A DNA stretch of 64,000 nt from Myotis daubentonii (taxonomy: Eukaryota; Chordata; Mammalia; Chiroptera; Vespertilionidae), in the NCBI RefSeq assembly GCF_963259705.1, contig NC_081852.1:62072359-62136358 (forward strand), read 5' to 3'. Made by a program: the position numbers and the translations under genes. This document shows positions 56,578 through 64,000 of this stretch, piece by piece; within the stretch, counting starts at the first letter, position 1, and each line of letters starts with the position of its first letter. A model generated the notes under the pieces. The model had not been told where the DNA came from and made no database searches. It worked only from the letters and a program-made list of their open reading frames with translations.

Positions 56578-56690
56578 TACGCTCCTTCAAACACTTCCAG
56601 TGAGCACCTGCCGGGTTCCAGGCCCTCACCTCGGGGCTGAGGAGACAGGCGGTCATTAAAAAGGGAGACAGTAGCCCAAAGCATCAGGCC
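56578..56690 (+). repeat. L2-like fragment
   Basis: 'ccttcaaacacttccagtga', 'gcacctgccgggttccaggc' and 'ctgaggagacaggcggtcat' follow the L2 3' order (tattgagcacctactatgtgccaggcactg...ggggatacagcagtgaac). Confidence 0.5.
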
Positions 56691-56859
56691 TGCGTAGAGC
56701 CCCTCACTTCCCACTTGTTTCTATGCTCCGGATGGAAAACGCAATTGACCGGGCAGCCCTCCAGCAGCTGCGGCGGCGTTGTCTGCGGCTGTCATCGGTG
56801 CACGTCCTGAACGGGCGGGGTCATCGGCGAGAGGAACAGCACGCTCCCGTGTAAGTGCC

Positions 56860-57250
56860 ACGCGATTCGAGCCAAAACTCTGTCTTTGTGACTTAAAATG
56901 GAAGCAGTATATTAAGAAATTATTTTGCAGGAAACACAGTTGTCCCCTACAGTCTCCAAAATGCTGTATCAACAGTTTTATTTATTATAGTTTGTGAAAC
57001 TAAATGAGAAAGAGCTGGGGAACGGGAACATGTTGTTGTTTTTTAATTCCAGGGGGAGATCGTTGTTTTGATCATTTCGAGAACGTTAGAAAACGGAGAA
57101 TAACAAGAGACAACGAGGGTGAACTGGCCCGTTGTGCTCACAGGTGTACAGTTCTGCACAGTTCGGATCCCAACATGCGGACGTTATCGTCAGAGATAGT
57201 TTGAACTTGGCAGCTAAATCGAATCGAGTGCGCAGGGAAGCAGCGTGCGC
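56860..57250. promoter_or_regulatory. Candidate conserved noncoding element
   Basis: The repeat-free segment 56875-57000 ('gtgacttaaaatggaagcag', 'aagaaattattttgcagg', 'ctgtatcaacagttttattt') and 57165-57240 ('cggacgttatcgtcagag', 'cttggcagctaaatcgaatc') are AT-richer than their surroundings. 'atttattatagtttg' could bind MEF2 or homeodomain factors. This is inference. Confidence 0.28.
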
Positions 57251-57384
57251 CCCATTTTGCACTGAGAAAAAGTAATTCCAGGAAAAGGGGCAGAGGACTG
57301 GCTGCTGCCTGTCTCCGGACGCTCCGGACCCTGCGCTCACACGTCCTCCCGGCAGGCTGTGCTGACAGCGGCCAGGGTGAGGCC

Positions 57385-57525
57385 GACTTTGGAGCCACAT
57401 GGAGCCTCGTTCAGTCTCCACCGGCTCGGCTGTGTGGCTTTGGACAAGTCACTCAACCTCTCTGAGTAGCTCCCTCTCCCTTGTCATGCAGGTGACAGCC
57501 ACAGGGTCTGTGCCAAGTAAACTAA
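57385..57525 (+). repeat. MIR SINE
   Basis: 'ctcggctgtgtggctttgga', 'caagtcactcaacctctctg' and 'agtagctccctctcccttgt' match the MIR core closely. Confidence 0.8.
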
Positions 57526-57544
57526 GAAAATGCACCTGATGCCC

Positions 57545-57782
57545 TGCGGTGTGCTCAGTGGATAGAGCATTGGCCCTCTGACTGAAGGGTTTCGGGTTCG
57601 ATTCCGGTCAAGGGCACGTACCTGGGTTGTAGACTCGATCCCCAACCCTGGTCAGGGCTCGTGTAGGAGGCAACCAATCGATGTGCCTCTCTCACATCCA
57701 TGTTTCTTTCTCTGTCTCTCCCATTCCCTTCCACTCTTTCTAAAAATCAATGGAGAAACATCCTCAGGTGAGGACTTAAGAA
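57545..57782 (+). mobile_element. VES-related SINE, 'gaggat' tail subfamily
   Basis: The head 'tgcggtgtgctcagtggata' with 'gagcattggccctctgactg', B-box 'gggttcgattccggtcaagg', 'gatccccaaccctggtcagg' and the 3' end 'aaaatcaatggagaaacatc' plus 'ctcaggtgaggacttaag' place it with 21427 and 34531. Confidence 0.92.
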
Positions 57783-59649
57783 AAGAAGAAGGAAATGCAT
57801 TACAAAGCAGGTGTCGCAGGGCCTGACACCCTGAGCCAGCAGCTGTGGGAGTTGGAGGGAGGGACAAGGCTGGGGAAGGGACAGGACAGGAACGGTGGCC
57901 GTGGCGGTGCCTGGCTCCCACTCCCCAGATCAAGAGCCTGGAGCATGAGTTCGTTACCAGCATGACTTTCCCAGGAGGAGAACAGGTAGCATGAATCCGT
58001 GCAAAGATCGAGCCCTGACAGGGGGTCCAGCAGGCTGAGGTGTAGACAATCCCCGGTCTCCGTTCTCTCCCTGGTTGTTCATCTCCTCCTCTTGCCTCAT
58101 CCCTCAACGTGCTGTCTCTACAGAGTCGTCCCCGTCTGCTCTCTCCGTAAACAGTGCGGAGAGCCCGTGGTTTCGGCGTGCGGAGCCGTGGGTCAGGGTC
58201 TGGCGCTCTCACGGGAAGCCAGGGTGAGATCGCTCGGGTGGGACGCATCGGCCTGGGGCCGGACCGAGTTTCCTTTCGTCTTGTCTGCATCTGTTTGGCT
58301 CTGGCGGGGGGATGGAGCGTGTTAATAAAGAGCATTTACCTCGGGGACTCGGCACAGCGCCTCATGCGATTTAATTACGGTTCTGCATTGCGTGCTGTGT
58401 CTGTGGCTGCTCCAGGCAATGAATTCCTCCTACGAACATATCTCAGCTGAATTTCCAAGTTCCCGCAGGAGAAAGCCGCTGCCCGCGTCTGTGTAGGGTG
58501 ACGTGGTCGTTTGTGGGATAATGGCTTGTGGGGGAGCAGTCTTCAGCAGGACACGGGCTTGGTCCTGTGAATACAAACGGGTTTGCTGGGGGGGGAGGGG
58601 GGAGACAGGGCGGGGGGAGGCGGCGGGGCAGCACCGGAGTGTGACTCCATTGCCAAGGGTGCCTGCTGGTGTAATTGACAAACACGGGCGGTCTCCCGGG
58701 CCTTTGCGTGAATAAGCCGCGCAGAGTATCCGGCCCTCAGACCGGACGCATGGTGTTCAAGGAAATAATGGAAAAGTTGACGCCTGACGAGTGAGCTTCC
58801 ATATTGTAAGTAACCGGCGCCGACCGCAGGCTTCCCCACCCGTCGCCCTCATGGAAGTGGCTCTGAGATGGAAGCCTCGCTGTCGGGCTTGGTCTCGAGG
58901 CGCCGACAGCATCGGAAAGTCCTGGAGTAACGACGCGGGGAGCAGGACTGCCTGCGCCCACCCCCTCCGCCAGCGCGACGGCAGCTTTGCGACGAGTTTC
59001 TCTCTTTTCAGTCGATCCGGTTAGTCTGAGCGCCTGCGGGCCGGGCTGGGGTGCTTTTCTGTGATGCTGGGCCTGTGTCTGTCGTCCCCCGTTCACTGAG
59101 CGGGTGCAGCACGTTGGCCTGGCTGCTGGGCTTCGGGGCGCAGCGTCTGCCCTTGGCTCAACCCGAGGTGGGAGCAGGCAGCTCCGCAGGAACTGAGGTG
59201 CAGGGGGAAGGCTTGCAACGATGCTGGGAGAAAGGAGAGATGTTAACTCGGTCCATGGGGGGGGGGCGGGGGGAGAAAGTGCCCCCGAAGGGGAGATGAG
59301 CGGGTGTCCCTCCCGTCTCCGGCGCTGGGGAATAGCGTCCTATGGATGAGATCCATCTCCTCCGAGCGGTGGCACTAAATTACACACGGGAGAGCGTAGA
59401 GCAGGAGCATTGCAAGGTTGGTCTAAGGAGAGCAATCTGGGGGTAACTTTTTGACAGTCTGCCTCTCCTGCCTGCCTCTCCTGCCTCTCCCCAGACAGCC
59501 GCACATGGGGAGGTCCTCTGGGGGCCTCAGGAAGACGGGGTCCCCTGTAAGAAAAGGGGGGTGGGGGCCAGACCCTGGCAGTCTGCAGCCTACACATGCA
59601 CAGGCACCTTCAGCAGACTCTGCACTCAGCGTGTCCTGTCTCCCCACAG
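57783..59649. other. End of intron 3
   Basis: Unique sequence leads into exon 4. G runs lie at 58587-58600 and 59260-59275. No other exon is recognised. Confidence 0.45.
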
Positions 59650-59728
59650 AGGCCTCATTGCCAGCGGTTTCACGGAAACCCATTACCTGCAGGACGGCAC
59701 GGAGGTGTCCCTCGCTCGGAACCACACG
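59650..59728 (+). CDS. ADAM12: ADAM12 exon 4 (prodomain)
   Basis: This 79-nt exon completes the split Glu (GA+A) and encodes GLIASGFTETHY, then LQDGTEVSLARNHT. The acceptor ends CCCCACAG (AG at 59648-59649) and the donor is a full-consensus GTAAGT at 59729. About 23 of 26 residues match remembered human ADAM12, the best conserved of the three exons. The NHT at the end is an N-glycosylation sequon equivalent to the human NYT (Asn111 region). Human exon 4 can be extended by nine bases (GTAATTCTG) encoding Val-Ile-Leu. Here the same position reads GTAAGTCCG followed by GC, so the short form should dominate. The exon ends in phase 0. It is separated from exon 3 by a 41-kb intron and from exon 5 by a 3-kb intron. 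Confidence 0.95.
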
Positions 59729-62700
59729 GTAAGTCCGGCGTGTGCGGCCCCCGAGATGCTGCGCTCCCGAGTCTGTGCTAAAACGCGGCAGCTGTTACCT
59801 GAGAAGCTCACAGCCCAGCGCCTTGCTGAGGCCCGAGAGGAGCTGGGTGTCACTCATGGGAGCGCTCTAGTGCCTCCAGCAAAACCTGGCCTTGGCCTGA
59901 TGAGCCGGGACAGGCCTGGGAGATGTGGCTTCATTGTAGCCCGACCTCAGCACCACCTTCCAGGCACTGTGGGTGCTCACTGGGGCAATTCCCTTCTAGC
60001 CAAGGCGAGAGGGTGCCCCTAGCCCCGGTGAGCAAGTCCCTGAACTGAAGAAAGACAAGAATCCCAAGAGTGAAGACTAAAGACCAGCCCACTCCAGCCC
60101 GGCCGGCGTGGCTCGGGGGTTGAGCACTGACTTTTGACCCAGGAGGTCACGGTTTGAAGTCACACGCCCAGGTTGCGGGCTCGATCCCCAATAGGAGGAG
60201 AGGGAGGAGGCAGCCAAGCAATGATTCTCTCATCATGGATGTTTCTCTGTCCCTCTCCCTCTCCCTTCCTCTCTGAAACCAATAAGAATACATTTTAAAA
60301 AATGGTTTTAAAGCATGGAAGGAAGATTGGCGGGCTCCTGGCCGACAGAGGCAGGAACATTCGTGTGGGGCCTCCTGTAAGGGGTGAGGCTGGAGTCCTC
60401 CGGTGGGCAGGGCGGGGCGGCCGGTCTCACACGGACACGGGGAACATGAGATCTGCTTCCAGGGCGCGTTCAGTTTTGTGTTTGCCACCTCCCCGGCACA
60501 CCGCCCTTCCTGGGGCATTGCTGTCCTTTTCTCATGGGGGACTAAGGGACCAGATGGACAGCGCCCACCGCCGCCAGGTCTCGTGGGAGGGCCGAGGGCC
60601 ACGCACGCAGCACCTCGGAGGCCGGCCCGGACGCCACGCGTTGTCTCTGAGGGGTGGCGACGGCGTGTCTTCTGCTTCCCGTGGTGTCGCGTGCGTGGGG
60701 GAGGAGGTCCCCTTCTCCTTTCTCCTCCTTTCGCCACGAGGTGACCGTGCGGCAAACGGCCTCGCCTTCCCTCTGCTCACTCCCTCGGTCCCCCGGGCAG
60801 GGGCTTTGCAGGGAGGGGCTGGAGGGGCAGCTGGACCCCCCTGAGCCTTCCTGCTGATGGGGAGACCTGCTTTGGCAAGGCCCCGAGGCCGCCCTCCCGA
60901 CTCCCTTGGTGACTGAGACTCCCGACGACCTGCAGCCGCCTGCCCGGGTGGGTCCTGCGGCGGGGCAGGCAATGGGGGGGGGGGGGAGGGCCTTGGGGTT
61001 TTCCGGAGCCTCGCTTCCCCCCAGGTGTGCATTGGCCCCTGTCAGAATATCCCAGACGCCCCCCATTTGGAGGTCATGAAGCCTCCCCCGACCTGGACTC
61101 TGGCTTCAGTGGGGGACGCGTTGGAGCCGGGGCCGTGGGGGGCGGACAGGCACCCCCACCTGGGAGCGAGCAGCACGCAGTCCTCTCACTACATGATGCT
61201 GCTCTCCTTGCGGCTCACCTGGCCTCTCCCGGCCTCAGTGCCCTCTGAGCCGCCAGGGTTCCGGCGAGGCGCTGGGGGGGGGAGGGGGGGACAGGGGGGG
61301 CCCTCCAGCGGACGCCAGCCAGAGTCCGGGCCTCGGGCTGTCTTCCACCGTGAGGCCACCAGGCAGCTCTGGGAGTTTTGTTTTTACTGAATCAGCTGAA
61401 AACAGAAAGAAATGTGCTGACTCATCGCCTTACCCGGCAAGCCAGCGCCCAGTGGATCTTCCCACATTTAAATTATGGATCAAATGAAAAGCCCTTGCGG
61501 GCGGCAGTCTTTTTCCAATCTCTCCACCATCCGTGCGAGCTGGCTGCCGAGCAGAGCGGTGGCTGGTTCTCATTTGGGGATCGATCGCCCGCCTGTCATC
61601 TCCCCGTCGCCCGACACGATGCGCCGTGTGGACTTCATCCTCCGCTGGCCACGTCCGAGGGGCGATCCGGGTTTGTGTTGTCCCTTTGAACACGGCCTGC
61701 GGGAGACCGTGCAGTCGTTTATGCTGCTTACATCCCGAAGGCAATTCCGGGAAAGGCCGCCGTCACCCCCAGACAGTCTCCTTAGCGCATTCGTCTGCTG
61801 CCCACGTGTTCACCGAGCACCTCCAGGGGCCGGGCGAGGAGACCGCCCGAGAGGATGGCAGGGGTGAGGACAGGGCCGCACGGGGCCGGCCCCGAGGTCG
61901 GCCCTCTACCCTCCTTCCAGCAGACGTGGCTCTCGCTAGCGCCGGAGCCCAGCAGCCGGGCCCGGGTGAGCCTCTTCTTCCTCCTGGGGTTGCTTGGTCC
62001 CTCCGACGACACAGCCCTTTGCCGCGGGCCACACGCCCATCACCCAGAGGGCGCGAGGGAGGCGTGTGGGGCCCCCACGTCTCGCCAGGCAGCCCCCTCT
62101 CCTGGGGCTGCAGCAGGACCTCTGTTCGGCGGGAAGACCAGCCCGGGTCCCGGACAGAAGCCCCTCACCAGGAGGCGCTGTGCCGTGGCTCCCTGGGCAG
62201 TGACCTTGCTCACGAGGGGGCGTCCCGGGCCTGTCACATGGGGACTTCGCACTTAGACGCAGAAGGCGTCTCGGTTTCCCTTTCCTTCCGAGCTGACATG
62301 TCCCTCTCAGCCGGGCAGTTCGGTGAGGGCCCCTCTCTCCAGCCCCCACTCCCATCGGCTTCTCTGCTTCCATTTGCCTAGACTTAGAGGACCTGGCATT
62401 ACGCCCACCGTGTCCTTACCCCCCAGCGCGCCTCATCTCATGACAGGCAGTTTGCATGAGGGTGACACGGAGGTCCATGCGCTTGTCCTGGGGCCGGGTT
62501 TTATACGTGTCCGGCCCAGGGCTTCCTGATGGGGGTTAGAGAGCAGAAGGGCCTGGGTCCGTTGTCCGACCCTGCGGGCGCTCTGGCCCTAGGTCCCAGC
62601 TGGGTCACGAGGGGCTCAGCATTTAATGTTAAGGCTCCTCGTTGGATGTTTCAGGCAACAGGGAATCCAATGCTGTCGGTAAGACAAGCAGAGATGGTAC

Positions 62701-62742
62701 GTGGGGTTGGATGTTGTGACAGCCGCTTTCTCCTCCTTTCAG
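59729..62742. other. Intron 4 (3.0 kb)
   Basis: It is bounded by the exon 4 donor GTAAGT and the exon 5 acceptor TTTCAG. It holds one VES SINE (60100-60305) and GC-rich unique sequence with a CpG-richer part at 60580-60760 and G runs at 60973 and 61275. An open frame of 282 codons at 61533-62381 has no domain and is not a gene. A short L2-like phrase, 'gtgttcaccgagcacctcca', occurs at 61806-61825. Confidence 0.85.
60100..60305 (+). mobile_element. VES SINE, with internal loss
   Basis: The head 'cccggccggcgtggctcggg' and tail 'gaaaccaataagaatacatt' are present. The B-box is altered ('ggtttgaagtcacacgccc'), missing the 'cccggtcagggc' part. Confidence 0.9.
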
Positions 62743-62819
62743 GGTCATTGTTACTACCACGGGCACGTGCAAGGACGCCCCGGCTCCACGGCCAGTCTCA
62801 GCACCTGCTCCGGTCTCAG
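62743..62819 (+). CDS. ADAM12: ADAM12 exon 5 (prodomain)
   Basis: This 77-nt exon encodes GHCYYHGHVQG, then RPGSTASLSTCSGL and the first two bases (AG) of an Arg codon. The acceptor is a strong polypyrimidine tract, TTTCTCCTCCTTTCAG (AG at 62741-62742), and the donor is GTGAGT at 62820. The HCYYHGxV...SLSTCSGLRG block is a hallmark of ADAM-family prodomains, and its two cysteines are retained. About 20 of 26 residues match remembered human ADAM12. The differences cluster in the middle, where human has RGYSDSAV and the bat has QGRPGSTA, a likely surface loop. The exon starts in phase 0 and ends in phase 2. The next exon is not in the window (intron 5 runs to the right edge). Confidence 0.95.
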
Positions 62820-64000
62820 GTGAGTGGCCAGGCAGCGGCTCCCAGCTGTCCTTCCTCCCCCGTTTCCCCTGGTGGCGGCTCACCTCCCCTGGCCAGACGG
62901 GAGGCCTCGCCCACCAGCCCCCAGTGCAGCTGGCCCGGCCTCACGGTTTCTCCCTCGGCGCCTCTGTCCCCGCTGATCCCGCCCAGAAGGTGGGCAGGGG
63001 CTGAACTGGCTGAGTCTGGGTGTCCAGGGATTTGGAACCATCTGTCATTCACGGGACTCGAGTGCGTGACAACTCCTGGTGAGGAAAGACAGGATGTGAC
63101 ATCGGGTGGCAGTTAAGCTGCTCGCTTAATGAAAATAAGGAGGAAAGGAGCCGACCTGTCCCAGACCCAGTCGTGTGGAGTAAGGCGGGGGCACAGGGGC
63201 TTTTGCGATGAGGCGGAGGCACAGAGCAAGAAACAGTCACCTCCCCCGACATGCCCACCTGCTCCCCGGCCCCCCTTAGGACACCCCCGTGGAATGTCCA
63301 TGGCTCCCCCACACTCTGGTCTCTCATTGGCTCTCGTGCTTCGCGGCCCTCCCCCCGCTGTGAGCACCAAGCCCACAGGCATCTCGTGAGCATCAGCGCA
63401 CAGACCCCACGCTGATGGGAGAGGGCTGAGCTGCTGTGGTTTGTAATGAGGCAGACGTCCAGTCCTGGGCACAAAACCCCGAGTCCCCGTGACCTGGTTC
63501 ATCCATAGAGGCCACACTCCCACCCTCCCAGCCCCCGGCCAGCACAGGAGCTCCTGGAGGGAGAGACGGTCCCCAGTCCTGCTTGTCCTCTTGCTCGGCT
63601 CCTACCAGACATCTGGTACCAGGGGCCTCGGGGCCGCGCCATTCTGGCCAGGGTTCTGACCGCTGTCCTTCCTTCCTCTTCCCCTGGAGACATGCGTTCT
63701 GCCAGCCTGTGCACACGGCTGTGGGAGCCCAGGTCTCCGCCCTGAGGACTGCAAGGTCACGTCTCAGCTCTCCCCGGCCCCACTCTCACTCGGAGCTTGA
63801 AATGTCCAAATCCCACCCTCCCCGGGGTCCCCACTGGCTCCCCTCAGAAGGGACCCCTTTCCAGGAAAGGCCCCGCCCATCTCCGCTCCTGGGCTCAGCC
63901 GTGGGATGCTTTAGCCTCCCTCCTGCCCCCGCCCCCACCCCCACTGCGCCGCCCCCATCATCTCTCCTTAAACATCTCTCGGCACCACCCTAACTCAACC
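62820..64000. other. Start of intron 5
   Basis: It begins with the donor GTGAGT and is GC-rich unique sequence to the right edge. I see no further ADAM12 exon, repeat or RNA gene in it. Confidence 0.7.

Larger units (their letters stand above)
1..64000 (+). other. ADAM12: ADAM12 gene, internal part (introns 2 to 5, exons 3 to 5)
   Basis: The three exons found at 18209-18282, 59650-59728 and 62743-62819 are collinear, on the same strand and phase-compatible, so the window is one stretch of a large multi-exon gene. ADAM12 encodes a type I membrane (or secreted, by splicing) metalloprotease-disintegrin; this part encodes the N-terminal half of the prodomain, which keeps the protease latent and helps it fold in the ER. 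In human the gene has very long 5' introns near the 10q telomere, which fits the 41-kb intron and GC-rich sequence here. The exon sequences are seen directly; the gene identity comes from matching them to remembered human ADAM12. The promoter, exons 1-2 and everything from exon 6 on are outside the window. Confidence 0.93.

Noticed and set aside
59729..59737. Extended exon 4 including the next nine bases
   Set aside because: The following dinucleotide is GC in a poor context, while the GTAAGT at 59729 is a full-consensus donor.
61533..62381. 282-codon forward open frame in intron 4
   Set aside because: It does not extend ADAM12, lies between two well-defined exons, and has an overlapping open frame on the other strand, which is typical of chance in GC-rich DNA.

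Overview
The window is mammalian nuclear DNA from a vesper bat (Vespertilionidae, Yangochiroptera), not a microbial or viral sequence. The evidence is the repeat content: about 29 copies of the tRNA-derived VES SINE on both strands, three HeliBat-type rolling-circle elements, and two young-looking non-autonomous hAT transposons with 8-bp target-site duplications, one of them a SPIN element. Interspersed MIR, L2 and L1 relics are the usual mammalian background. No long ORF resembles a protein; the long open frames lie in GC-rich or tandem-repeat DNA.

The only gene I can support is ADAM12 (meltrin alpha, a disintegrin and metalloprotease), on the + strand. Three short exons of its prodomain are present: exon 3 (18209-18282), exon 4 (59650-59728) and exon 5 (62743-62819), numbered by the human gene. 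All have canonical AG acceptors and GT donors, and their phases join into one continuous frame (230 nt: 76 codons plus two bases). So 1-18208 is the 3' part of intron 2, 18283-59649 is intron 3 (41.4 kb), 59729-62742 is intron 4 (3.0 kb) and 62820-64000 is the start of intron 5. The catalytic, disintegrin and later exons lie beyond the right edge; the signal peptide and promoter lie beyond the left edge.

Layout. 1-18.2 kb: intron 2 with an nhAT inserted in an L1 relic (6.1-6.7 kb), a SPIN element (10.0-10.2 kb), an AT-rich largely repeat-free stretch (12.3-14.75 kb) that may hold conserved noncoding elements, and a VES SINE whose tail was hit by a HeliBat (14.8-15.4 kb). 18.3-59.6 kb: intron 3 with most of the SINEs, a 20-bp minisatellite (19.5 kb), a second HeliBat (25.4-25.8 kb), a CpG-rich block (26.2-27.5 kb), a probable solo retroviral LTR (29.7-30.3 kb), a 1-kb minisatellite of 32/33-bp units (32.6-33.65 kb), further CpG-rich blocks (37.6-38.5 and 44.0-44.7 kb), a mosaic L1 with a nested SINE (49.4-51.1 kb), and a third HeliBat inside a MIR (52.6-53.05 kb). 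59.7-64 kb: introns 4 and 5, GC-rich with one SINE.

The most useful observations are these. The bat exon 4 donor region appears unable to make the human prodomain variant carrying the extra Val-Ile-Leu. Several mobile-element insertions have readable target sites, which gives a relative chronology. Some VES copies look like recombinants between SINE subfamilies. I found no evidence of a novel protein-coding system; the unexplained material consists of candidate noncoding regulatory elements, which need cross-species alignment.
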